DNA from: Mayfieldus sp963740555
Lineage (GTDB): Bacteria > Actinomycetota > Thermoleophilia > Solirubrobacterales > 70-9
NCBI GenBank assembly: GCA_963740555.1
Contig: CAVUES010000003.1
Coordinates: 186,001-250,000 of the forward strand
Length of the DNA: 64,000 bases
Reading direction: 5' to 3'
The first letter of the stretch is position 1. Each line of letters starts with the position of its first letter. The notes under the pieces are model-generated. The model was not told where the DNA came from and ran no database searches. It saw only the letters and a list, made by a program, of their open reading frames with translations. A program made the position numbers and the translations under genes. Positions 56,247-63,269 of the stretch are shown here, piece after piece.

Positions 56247-56737
56247 GGATCAACGAATCGGTCCAGATCTCGGCGCCGCCGCAGGCTGTCTTCGACTACA
56301 TAGCCGACCCGGAGAACTACCTGCGCTTCATGTCCGGGATCACCCATTGGGAGGTGGTGGGGGACAAGGCGAACGGCCTCGGGGCCCGCTACCGGATCCT
56401 GATCCGGGTCGGGGCCGCCGAGGTCGGCGGCCTGATCGAGATGGTCGAGTGGACCGAGCCCTACGACATCGCCTGGCATTCGGTCACCGGAATCGACCAG
56501 CGCGGCCGCTGGCGGATCCGCGAGGAGGACGGCGGCCGCAGCAAGGTCGAGTTCCGTTTCGCCTATGGCGTCGTCGGCGGCGGCCCCGCGGGGTTGATAA
56601 CGGAGTTCGCGGCCGCTCCGGCGCTGCGCCGCCACATGCGCCGCACCCTGCAGCAGCTCAAGCGCCAGGTCGAGCACGAGCAGCGCCGCGCGTTGACCGA
56701 AAGACGCCGCGCGGGACACCAGGGCGCCACCGCATAA
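56243..56737 (+). CDS. SRPBCC-family (START/polyketide-cyclase-like) lipid-binding protein
   Basis: A 164-aa protein. SVQISAPPQAVFDYIADPENYLRFMSGITHWEVVG is the start of the helix-grip fold; the long C-terminal helix (about 120-160) is basic. Members bind hydrophobic ligands in a deep pocket. Coupled to the acyltransferase, so it may handle the same lipid. Convergent with the coiled-coil gene, 13 bp apart. Confidence 0.86.
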   Translation: MRINESVQISAPPQAVFDYIADPENYLRFMSGITHWEVVGDKANGLGARYRILIRVGAAEVGGLIEMVEWTEPYDIAWHSVTGIDQRGRWRIREEDGGRSKVEFRFAYGVVGGGPAGLITEFAAAPALRRHMRRTLQQLKRQVEHEQRRALTERRRAGHQGATA

Positions 56738-56750
56738 GCCCAGAGACGGC

Positions 56751-57710
56751 CTAGAAAGTGCGGTAGCCGCGCGCGTTCTGCTCGGCGGCGCTGGACAGTG
56801 CCTCGCGCCGCGCACGCTCTGCCGCCAGTTGCACCTGCTGGTCGGCGGCGCGACGGGCTCGATCGGACCGCTCCTGCGCCTGGCGGCGAATCTGCTCTGA
56901 CTCGTTGCGCAGCCGGGCCTCGGCGCGGGCCTTCGCCGCTTCCTCGGCTTCGCGCCCAACTCTCTCGATCAGCTTGGTGATTCGCTCCTCGGACTCCTTG
57001 CGCACCCGCTTCGTGCCCTCCGCGACGCGCCGCTCGACGTCCGCCTCGAGCTCCGCGACCCGAGCGTTGGCCTTGTGCTCGGCCTGCTCGGCCCGGCGCA
57101 CCGCCTCCGCGGCTTTCTTCTCGGCCGCCTCGGCGCGGCCGGCGGCCTTTCGCTCCGCCGTCCGGGCCCGCTCCGCCGCCTTGCGCTCCGCGGCCTCGCG
57201 GCCCTCGAGGGCCTCGCTCTCGTGCTGCGCGGCCTCAGCCTGCAGCCGTTTCGCGGCCTCCTCGGCGAGCTTCGCGCGGGCCTCGGCCTGGCGCGCCTGC
57301 GCCTGCGCCTCCTTCTCAGCCCGCCGCGCGGTGGTGAGGTGCAGGCGTCCCTGCTCGCTGAACCCCCGCAGCGTCGCCTTCGCCTTCTCCTTCATCTCGG
57401 CGCGAACCTGGTCGCGAATCTGCTGCTCGTTGTCCTGCGCCCCGGCGGCCCGCTGTTCGGCTTCCGCCGCGCGCTGCTCCGCCGCGATCGCCCTCTGGTC
57501 GGCTTCTCGGGCCTGCTCGGCCGCCTTGCGAGCAAGGCCGAGGGCCTTCTGAACCCCCTCGTGGGCGTCGAGCTCTGCCTTTGCGGTGTGCGCCCCGCGA
57601 GCGCCTTCGATGGGTCGAAGGACCGGCCGTTCAGACGGCTCGCTCTTCGCCCCGGTCTCCGGCTCCTGCCGAGCCGGCTCCGGGCGCGGAGCGGGCAGGG
57701 CGTCGCTCAT
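56751..57710 (-). CDS. Long Ala/Glu/Arg/Lys-rich coiled-coil protein
   Basis: A 319-aa protein. After a Pro-rich N-terminal stretch of about 30 residues, nearly the whole chain is one long coiled coil with 7- to 11-residue patterns (AEQRAAEAEQRAAGAQ, AERKAAERARTAERKA). No catalytic motif. It is of the same composition as the partial protein at 3-704. The ATG at 57710 is set by a TAACTT box 7 nt upstream. Its function is not known; filament or membrane-domain scaffolding is one option, and its place among lipid genes is the only clue. Confidence 0.7.
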   Translation of the reverse strand: MSDALPAPRPEPARQEPETGAKSEPSERPVLRPIEGARGAHTAKAELDAHEGVQKALGLARKAAEQAREADQRAIAAEQRAAEAEQRAAGAQDNEQQIRDQVRAEMKEKAKATLRGFSEQGRLHLTTARRAEKEAQAQARQAEARAKLAEEAAKRLQAEAAQHESEALEGREAAERKAAERARTAERKAAGRAEAAEKKAAEAVRRAEQAEHKANARVAELEADVERRVAEGTKRVRKESEERITKLIERVGREAEEAAKARAEARLRNESEQIRRQAQERSDRARRAADQQVQLAAERARREALSSAAEQNARGYRTF

Positions 57711-57717
57711 GACGCGC

Positions 57718-57723
57718 AAGTTA
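57718..57723 (-). promoter_or_regulatory. -10 box, leaderless start of the coiled-coil gene
   Basis: TAACTT on the minus strand, seven bases before the ATG at 57710. Confidence 0.45.
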
Positions 57724-57805
57724 CTAGCCGAGGTGGCCGCCAAAACGCGCTGGCGAGAAGAAGCACCGATTTCCGCGCAAATTGCGCTGGCCGCGACCCG
57801 CAGCG

Positions 57806-59455
57806 CTAGCTCTGCTCGCGCAGCTCGCGCTTGAGGATCTTGCCGGTTGCGTTGCGCGGCAGCTCTTCCAGAAAGACGACCTCGCGCGGCACCTTGTAGC
57901 GAGCCAGGTTCTTCTTCACGAAAGCCTTCAGGTCGTCCTCCGACGGCCCAGCTCCGTTGTCCTTCAGCACCACGAACGCCCTCAGCCGCTCGCCGAACTC
58001 CTCGTCGTCGACCCCGACCACGGCGACCTCGACGATCTCGCCGTGCTCGGCCAGCAGATCCTCGACCTCGCGCGGGAACACGTTCTCTCCGCCGGAGACG
58101 ATCATCTCGTCGTCGCGGCCGGAGACGAACAGGCGCCCGTCCTCGTCGATGTGGCCGACGTCGCCACTGGAGAGCAGGCCGTCGATCGTCTCCTTGCCGC
58201 CACCGCCGGTGTAGCCCTCGAAGGCCGTGTCGCTGCCGACGAAGATGCGACCGGTCTCGCCTGCCGGCAGCTCCTTGCCGTGCTCGTCGAAGACCTTGAC
58301 GATCGTTCCCCGGGGCGGTCGCCCTGCCGTCCCCGGCGCGGCGCGCAGGTCCTCCGGGCTGGCGATCGTGGCGTAGGCGACCTCGGTGGAGCCGTAGAGG
58401 TTGTAGACGTTGTCGCCGAACAGGTCCATCCAGCGAATCGCCATCTCGCCTGGCAGCGCCGAGCCGCTGGCCGCGGTGATTCGCAGCGAGCTGAGGTCGT
58501 ACGAGTCCAGCGTCTCCTCGGGCAGCTCGAGGATGCGCTGCATCATCACCGGCACGACGGCGAGCACCTGCGCACGGTTCTCGGCCGTCGCCCGCAACGT
58601 CTCCTCGGGATCGAATCGACGCTGCATCACCAGCGTCGAGCCAGTGGCGAGACCGACCATGAAGTGCAGAAAGCCCCAGGAGTGAAACATCGGCGCCGCG
58701 ATCATCATCGTCTCACCCACGCGGTAGGGAATGCGATCGAAAAGCGAGGCGGCGCCGGTGATGCCGGTCGGGCTGGAGCGCTGGGCCCCCTTTGGGGTGC
58801 CCGTGGTGCCCGAGGTGAGGATCACGAAGCGCGCGTCCTGCTCGGGCCGGCTGAGGTCGGACCGGTCGCCGCGCTCGATCAGCTCCTCGAGGTCGTAGCC
58901 CCCCGTCTCTGCGTCGTCTCGCCAGGCGACGATCCGGGTGATGTCCTCCGACAGACCCTCGAGCAGCCCTGTGAACTCCTCGTCGTAGATCAGGACCTCG
59001 GATCCCTCGCGCTCCATCACCTCGACCAGCTGCGGTCCGGCGAAGGCGGTGTTCAGGTAGAGCAGGCTGGCGCCGAGCTTGGCGCTCGCCATCGATGCAT
59101 CGACGAAGCCACGATGGTTGCGGCACATGATCCCCACCCCGTCGCCCGTCTTGACCCCGAGATCGGCAAGCGAGCGGGCGAGCGCGTTGGTGCGCCGGTG
59201 GACCTGCTCGAAGCTGAGGTCCCCGAGCTCGTCGCGGACCGCGATGCCGTCGGGATCGCGGATCGCCGCCAGCCCGGTGGTTCCGCCCGGCGAGGTGCCC
59301 CAGCGGGCGAGCAGGCTGAGGATGCGAGCGAGCTTGCCAGGGCTTGTCCGCTGCACAAGCCCAACCTCTCGCAGCACCTTGAGGTCGAAAACAGCGTTCG
59401 ATAGATGTCCAACCGGATCGCGCGCCATGTCGCGTGCGGTCGCCGAAACGTCCAC
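57806..59455 (-). CDS. Acyl-CoA synthetase (AMP-binding, long-chain fatty-acid type)
   Basis: A 549-aa ANL-superfamily enzyme. The P-loop is ILTSGTTGTPKGAQRS, then APMFHSWGF, NLYGSTEVAYATIA, GDVGHIDEDGRLFVSGRDDEMIVSGGENVFPREVE and the C-terminal Lys in RNATGKILKREL. It activates a carboxylic acid to an acyl-AMP and then to acyl-CoA. The frame could begin with TTG at 59461, but a TAGGCT box ends 6 nt before the GTG at 59455, which fits a leaderless start there. It may supply acyl-CoA to the acyltransferase on the other strand. Confidence 0.94.
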   Translation of the reverse strand: MDVSATARDMARDPVGHLSNAVFDLKVLREVGLVQRTSPGKLARILSLLARWGTSPGGTTGLAAIRDPDGIAVRDELGDLSFEQVHRRTNALARSLADLGVKTGDGVGIMCRNHRGFVDASMASAKLGASLLYLNTAFAGPQLVEVMEREGSEVLIYDEEFTGLLEGLSEDITRIVAWRDDAETGGYDLEELIERGDRSDLSRPEQDARFVILTSGTTGTPKGAQRSSPTGITGAASLFDRIPYRVGETMMIAAPMFHSWGFLHFMVGLATGSTLVMQRRFDPEETLRATAENRAQVLAVVPVMMQRILELPEETLDSYDLSSLRITAASGSALPGEMAIRWMDLFGDNVYNLYGSTEVAYATIASPEDLRAAPGTAGRPPRGTIVKVFDEHGKELPAGETGRIFVGSDTAFEGYTGGGGKETIDGLLSSGDVGHIDEDGRLFVSGRDDEMIVSGGENVFPREVEDLLAEHGEIVEVAVVGVDDEEFGERLRAFVVLKDNGAGPSEDDLKAFVKKNLARYKVPREVVFLEELPRNATGKILKRELREQS

Positions 59456-59461
59456 GACCAA

Positions 59462-59467
59462 AGCCTA
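59462..59467 (-). promoter_or_regulatory. -10 box deciding the acyl-CoA synthetase start
   Basis: TAGGCT on the minus strand, then TTGGTC, then the GTG at 59455. This spacing (6 nt) is the same as in other leaderless genes here, so the TTG at 59461 is not needed as the start. Confidence 0.5.
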
Positions 59468-59630
59468 GATGAGAGATCGCATGGCCGCGTGCGACTGGGG
59501 GCGCGGGTGGGCGAGCAGGTCTAGGACGCAGGGCGAAGCCTTTGGTGGTGCCAAAGGCGAGCCCGAGGACGACGAGATGCGAAGACCACCCGCGCCAACC
59601 AGGTGTGCGCGAATCGTGTGATCGCTCATC
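59468..59630. other. Long intergenic region with nested inverted repeats (structured RNA candidate)
   Basis: Between ispF and the acyl-CoA synthetase gene, GGCGCGGGTGG (59500-59510) pairs perfectly with CCACCCGCGCC (59586-59596), and the outer arms 59468-59480 and about 59618-59630 pair with few mismatches (GATGAG with CTCATC). Inside, GGTCT (59518-59522) pairs with AGACC (59583-59587), GGGC (59531-59534) with GCCC (59561-59564), and GCCTTTGG (59538-59545) with CCAAAGGC (59551-59558). No reading frame here resembles a protein I know. It may be an RNA, a terminator or a repeat element. Confidence 0.55.
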
Positions 59631-60092
59631 TCATTCGCTCTCCAAGGCGACGACGGCTACGCAGGCGACGCCTTCGCCGCGACCGATGAACCCCATCCCC
59701 TCGTTGGTCGTCGCCTTCACGCTTACCCGGGCGGAGAGCACCTCGGCGAGGTTGTGCTCCATCTCGCCCCGATGCGGCCCGATCTTCGGCTGCTCGCAGA
59801 TCAGCGTCGCATCGGCGTTCAGGACCCGCCCCGGGACGCGGTGCAGGGCGACGCGAAGAAGGTCGAGCGAATCGGCGTTGCGCCAGCGCTCGGCGTCGTC
59901 GGGGAACAGAGTTCCGATGTCTCCGCCCCCACCGGCGCCGAGCACCGCGTCGATCACCGCGTGGGTGAGGACGTCGGCGTCCGAATGCCCGGCGAGGCTG
60001 AACTCGTGCTCGATCTCGACTCCGCCGAGCACCAGCTGCCCGCCCTCGGCGAAGCGATGGCTGTCGTAGCCGATTCCGACCGAGACGCTCAC
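59631..60092 (-). CDS. ispF: 2-C-methyl-D-erythritol 2,4-cyclodiphosphate synthase
   Basis: A 153-aa enzyme of the MEP isoprenoid route. GIGYDSHRF supplies the metal ligands Asp10 and His12; LGGVEIEHEFSLAGHSDADVLTHAVIDAVLGA and GDIGTLFPDDAERW are family signatures; TTNEGMGFIGRGEGVACVAV ends the chain. The GTG at 60092 starts at the conserved N-terminus and lies 7 nt after the PHP phosphatase stop; the frame is open upstream within that gene. ispD is 1.9 kb away. Confidence 0.96.
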   Translation of the reverse strand: MSVSVGIGYDSHRFAEGGQLVLGGVEIEHEFSLAGHSDADVLTHAVIDAVLGAGGGGDIGTLFPDDAERWRNADSLDLLRVALHRVPGRVLNADATLICEQPKIGPHRGEMEHNLAEVLSARVSVKATTNEGMGFIGRGEGVACVAVVALESE

Positions 60093-60099
60093 TGGCTGA

Positions 60100-60957
60100 T
60101 CACCGGTCCATATCCTCGCGCTTCGGCGCCGGTCCAAGCGGCTCGAGGCGGCGCTGGCGCCGGTCGAAGACGCAGATCTCGCTCACCTCCAGGCTCCCCA
60201 GCAGCGCCAGTGCCTGCTCGTACTCGTAGCCGATCTGCTCCGGGGTGTGGGCGTCGGAGGAGAGCGAGAAAGCCGCGCCCGCCTCAGCGCACATCTCGGC
60301 GAAGGCCGGCGCCGGGTAGATCTCGCCGACCGGCTTGCGCAGCCCGGCGGTCGAGACCTCGACCGCGATCCCCGACTCGACGATCGCCTCGACTGCCTTC
60401 TCGTAGTAGACCCGCCGGTCGCGCTGCGGGCCGGGACGGCGCCCGCCCCAGATCTTCACCAGGTCGGGGTGGGCGAGGATGTCGAACAGCCCCGACCGCG
60501 CGGCGGTGGCAAGGCCGTCGAAATAGCGGCTCCAGACATGATCGGGGTCGCCCTCCTGGGCCCATACGCCGTACTCGTCCATGTCGACCGCGCTGTCGCC
60601 GATGAAGTGCACCGAGCCGACCACGTAGTCGAAGTCGTGCGCGGCGATCAGCTCCGCGCTGCGCTCCTCGGCCCCGGGGACATAGTCGAGCTCGAGCCCG
60701 AGCCGCAACGGGGTCGAGCGCACGAACTCGCAGTAGGCGTCGAGATCGTCCGTCGCCTGCGCTTTCCAGTAGGGATGGCTCCAGAGCTCGAGCGACTGCC
60801 GGAACCGGTAGACGTGCTCCGAGGCGCCTAGCTCCTCGATTCCCGCGGCGCCCGCCGCCTCCAGATAGCGCCGCACGTTCTCCTCCGTGAACCAGCGTTC
60901 GTCCGGTGGGGTGCGATCCTCGTCTGGGCGCAGGTGCAGGTGATAGTCGGTGAGCAA
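60100..60957 (-). CDS. PHP-domain phosphatase, histidinol-phosphatase-like
   Basis: A 285-aa PHP-family metalloenzyme. DYHLHL at the N-terminus, EHVYRFRQ, GLELDYVPG, GSVHFIG, ILAHPDLVK, EVSTAGLRKP and SSDAHTPEQIG supply the His and Asp metal ligands. HisK/HisJ-type histidinol phosphatases look like this, but other phosphate esters are possible. The start is the TTG at 60957: residues MLTDYHLH follow directly, and a TAGCCT box lies 7 nt upstream. It is transcribed with ispF. Confidence 0.88.
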   Translation of the reverse strand: MLTDYHLHLRPDEDRTPPDERWFTEENVRRYLEAAGAAGIEELGASEHVYRFRQSLELWSHPYWKAQATDDLDAYCEFVRSTPLRLGLELDYVPGAEERSAELIAAHDFDYVVGSVHFIGDSAVDMDEYGVWAQEGDPDHVWSRYFDGLATAARSGLFDILAHPDLVKIWGGRRPGPQRDRRVYYEKAVEAIVESGIAVEVSTAGLRKPVGEIYPAPAFAEMCAEAGAAFSLSSDAHTPEQIGYEYEQALALLGSLEVSEICVFDRRQRRLEPLGPAPKREDMDR

Positions 60958-60964
60958 GGCTCGC

Positions 60965-60994
60965 AGGCTAACTGCCTTGGGGTGACGCTAAGCT
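60965..60994. promoter_or_regulatory. Divergent -10 boxes between the PHP gene and a 51-aa gene
   Basis: TAGCCT (60965-60970, minus strand) is 7 nt before the TTG at 60957. TAAGCT (60989-60994, plus strand) is 6 nt before the ATG at 61001. Both genes would be leaderless. The minus one would start with a TTG, which is unusual for a leaderless message. Confidence 0.45.
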
Positions 60995-61000
60995 CGTCCC

Positions 61001-61156
61001 ATGACCTTCCCCCGCGAGTTGATCGTGCTCGCCGTCGCCTTTGCGGCCGGTGTCGGGCTCGCCGAGGCGCTGGGCGCGATCAACCTCGGAGTCGCCTTCG
61101 GGATCGGGCAGCTCACCTTCGCGGCGACGCTGATCTGGTTTCTGCTGCGCTACTAG
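61001..61156 (+). CDS. 51-aa two-helix membrane protein
   Basis: A short gene of 51 codons plus stop. After MTFPRE come a helix at about 7-29 and another at about 30-50 (VAFGIGQLTFAATLIWFLL), so the whole protein is membrane-embedded. No family is recognised. The TAAGCT box 6 nt upstream supports real expression. It lies in the middle of a cluster otherwise transcribed on the minus strand. Confidence 0.55.
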   Translation: MTFPRELIVLAVAFAAGVGLAEALGAINLGVAFGIGQLTFAATLIWFLLRY

Positions 61157-61194
61157 GCAGGGCCAAAACGGCGCGTTCGTTAGTTGACGGGGCA

Positions 61195-61950
61195 CTAGGC
61201 ACTCGACGAGGGGCCGGACCCCGCCCTGGCTCGCGCCCGCTCCACGGCTCGCGCGGGTGCTTCGTTGGACGGCTCGCCGTGCCCGACCAGAACCAGGTCC
61301 GCGTCCAGGTCCTCGTACCGGGAAAGCGAATCGAGCGCGGTCCTGTTGGAGACGTTGAAGGCCATCAGCTGCGGCCCGCGCTCGCCTGTGATCGGGTGCC
61401 AGGTGCAGATCGAGTCGCCGGCGAAGACCGCGCCGTGTTGGGGGAAATGAAAGACGACGTGGCCCTCGGTATGGCCGGGGGTATGGATTACCCGTGGCTG
61501 CCCCGGTACGTCGAGCGTGTCGCCGGGCGCCAAGTCCACTGTCTGCTCGATCTTCGGTTGGCTGAGAGCCCCGTAGCGCATGAAATGGCCAAAGAGCTTC
61601 CAGGTCCCGGGCTTGACCAGCATCGGGAGCATCGAGTCCTCGGTCTTCTTGCGCTTCTTCTGCACCAGGTAGCGGTCCGCCGGGTGCAGGTGGATCGGCG
61701 TCTGGTCGCCGTCCTTCTGCCGCTGCGCCGCGACGCCGACGTGATCGGCGTCGCCATGCGTGAGCACGAAGGCGCGAACGTCGTCCAGCGAGCGGCCGAG
61801 CAGCTTCAGCCCCGGCTCGAGCTGATCGCTGAAGCCGGCGACGCCGGCGTCTACCACCGTGACCCCGGAGTCGTCGGCGACCAGATACCAGTTGACGATC
61901 GGCGTGCCGAGGCGCACGATGCCGTCGGCGAGCTGCTGAGGATCGTCCAT
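61195..61950 (-). CDS. MBL-fold metallo-hydrolase, HxDxDH variant
   Basis: A 251-aa metallo-beta-lactamase-fold protein. The usual HxHxDH is THGDADHVG here (His65, Asp67, Asp69, His70), so one His ligand is replaced by Asp. HTPGHTEGHVVFHF and GHGEPS provide further ligands. The substrate is unknown. The start at 61950 is fixed by TAGCTT 7 nt upstream. Confidence 0.85.
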   Translation of the reverse strand: MDDPQQLADGIVRLGTPIVNWYLVADDSGVTVVDAGVAGFSDQLEPGLKLLGRSLDDVRAFVLTHGDADHVGVAAQRQKDGDQTPIHLHPADRYLVQKKRKKTEDSMLPMLVKPGTWKLFGHFMRYGALSQPKIEQTVDLAPGDTLDVPGQPRVIHTPGHTEGHVVFHFPQHGAVFAGDSICTWHPITGERGPQLMAFNVSNRTALDSLSRYEDLDADLVLVGHGEPSNEAPARAVERARARAGSGPSSSA

Positions 61951-61957
61951 CGACTGA

Positions 61958-61963
61958 AAGCTA
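61958..61963 (-). promoter_or_regulatory. -10 box, leaderless start of the MBL gene
   Basis: TAGCTT on the minus strand, seven bases, then the ATG at 61950. Confidence 0.45.
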
Positions 61964-61994
61964 GCGGTGGTGAGAGGAATGCGCCCGATCGCGC

Positions 61995-62735
61995 CTATCG
62001 CTCGGCGAGCAGCAGCTCGGCGATCCGCAGGTCGAGCGGCGTCGTCACCTTGAGGTTCTCGGCGGGGGCCTCGTGGAGCAGCACCCGGCCGCCGAGCCGC
62101 TCGACCAGCATCGCGTCGTCGGTCGCCTGCGCCAGCAGACCGGTCGAGGCGAGCGCCTCGCGCAGCGCCTCGGCGCGGAACGCCTGCGGCGTCTGCGCCG
62201 CCCAGAGGCTCGAGCGGTCGAGGGTTCCATCGACCTCCATCCCCCGCGCCACCTGTTTGATCGTGTCGGTGACGGGCGCGGCGGCGACAACGGCGCCGGC
62301 GTCGGGGTCGTCGAGCAGGTCGTCGATCACGGCGTCGATCAGCTCCGCGGTGACCAGCGGGCGTGCGGCGTCGTGGACGACGACCACGTCGGCGTCCACC
62401 GACTCCATCGCCGCCGCCACCGATTCCGACCGGGTGTCGCCGCCCGCGACGACCGCGTAATCGCCCCCGGCCAGCTCGTCGACGTGACCGGCGGGAGCGG
62501 CGACGACGATCTCGCTCACTCGCTGCGACGCGCGCAGCGCATCGAGCGCCCAGTCGAGCAGCGGCCGCCCGGCCAGCTCGACCAAGGCCTTCGGGCCGCC
62601 GGCTCCGAGCCTGTCTCCGGAGCCGGCGGCCGCGACTATCGCTGCCGCTGAATGGTCAGGCGGTCGCCTTGGCGGCGAAGCGCTCCTCCAGCAGCTCGTC
62701 CAGGTACTCCTCGGCGCCTTCCTCGTCCTTCTCAA
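61995..62735 (-). CDS. ispD: 2-C-methyl-D-erythritol 4-phosphate cytidylyltransferase (start uncertain)
   Basis: The MEP-pathway cytidylyltransferase. AAAIVAAAGSGDRLGAGGPKALVELAGRPLLDW is the nucleotide-binding N-terminus; VVVVHDAARPLV, APVTDTIKQV and LWAAQTPQAFR are the other motifs. The conserved part starts at about 62655, right after the carD stop, yet no ATG, GTG or TTG is present there in frame. The nearest is TTG 62735, which adds about 28 residues inside carD; GTG 62822 is further. The end given here uses the TTG. A non-standard codon or a sequence error are the other options. Confidence 0.85.
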   Translation of the reverse strand: MRRTRKAPRSTWTSCWRSASPPRRPPDHSAAAIVAAAGSGDRLGAGGPKALVELAGRPLLDWALDALRASQRVSEIVVAAPAGHVDELAGGDYAVVAGGDTRSESVAAAMESVDADVVVVHDAARPLVTAELIDAVIDDLLDDPDAGAVVAAAPVTDTIKQVARGMEVDGTLDRSSLWAAQTPQAFRAEALREALASTGLLAQATDDAMLVERLGGRVLLHEAPAENLKVTTPLDLRIAELLLAER

Positions 62736-63264
62736 GTGCGTACATGAACTCGGACGCGAGGATCTTCTTTGCCCGCGTGTACATCTGCTTCTCGCCGGTC
62801 GAGAGCCCCTTCTCCATCTCACGGATGGCGAGGTTGCGGACCACCTCGGCGAGCTCGAACACGTCGCCGGTCTTGATCTTCTCGCGGTTGTACTTGAAGC
62901 GCCTATTCCAGTTCTTGGGCATGTCCGACACGTCGTCGGTCAGAACGCCAATCACCTTTTTAACGTCGTCCTCGTCGATCACGCGACGCAGGCCAGCCTT
63001 GCCCGCGTTCTCACAGGGAACCATCACGGTCAATTCGTTGTGGAGGATCTTGATCGTGAGGTACTCCCGCTTTATCTCCATCAGCTCCTTGGTCTGCTTC
63101 TTGAGAACAACACCGGCCCCGTGGTGGGGGTAGACAACCTTGTCGCCCTCCTCGAAATCACAGACGTACTCGATGTCCTCCTCGAGGCCGGTCTCTATCG
63201 CTTCTTCTGTCGCTTCTTCTTCTAGTGTCGGAATTGCTTCCTCCTCATCTATGACGGCACGCAT
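62656..63264 (-). CDS. carD: CarD-family RNA polymerase-binding regulator
   Basis: A 202-aa protein. The CarD/CdnL domain begins at about 38 (FEEGDKVVYPHHGAGVVL) and includes ELTVMVPCENAGKAGLRRVIDEDDV; the C-terminal helical domain (WNRRFKYNREKIKTGDVFELAEVVRNL) binds DNA. It stabilises open complexes at housekeeping promoters in mycobacteria. An acidic N-terminal extension of about 37 residues is absent from the mycobacterial protein. It follows disA by 5 nt. Confidence 0.94.
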   Translation of the reverse strand: MRAVIDEEEAIPTLEEEATEEAIETGLEEDIEYVCDFEEGDKVVYPHHGAGVVLKKQTKELMEIKREYLTIKILHNELTVMVPCENAGKAGLRRVIDEDDVKKVIGVLTDDVSDMPKNWNRRFKYNREKIKTGDVFELAEVVRNLAIREMEKGLSTGEKQMYTRAKKILASEFMYALEKDEEGAEEYLDELLEERFAAKATA

Positions 63265-63269
63265 GTCCG

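Noticed and set aside
60093..60137. Upstream extension of ispF to 60137
   Set aside because: It lies in the PHP gene, and the GTG at 60092 fits the family N-terminus.
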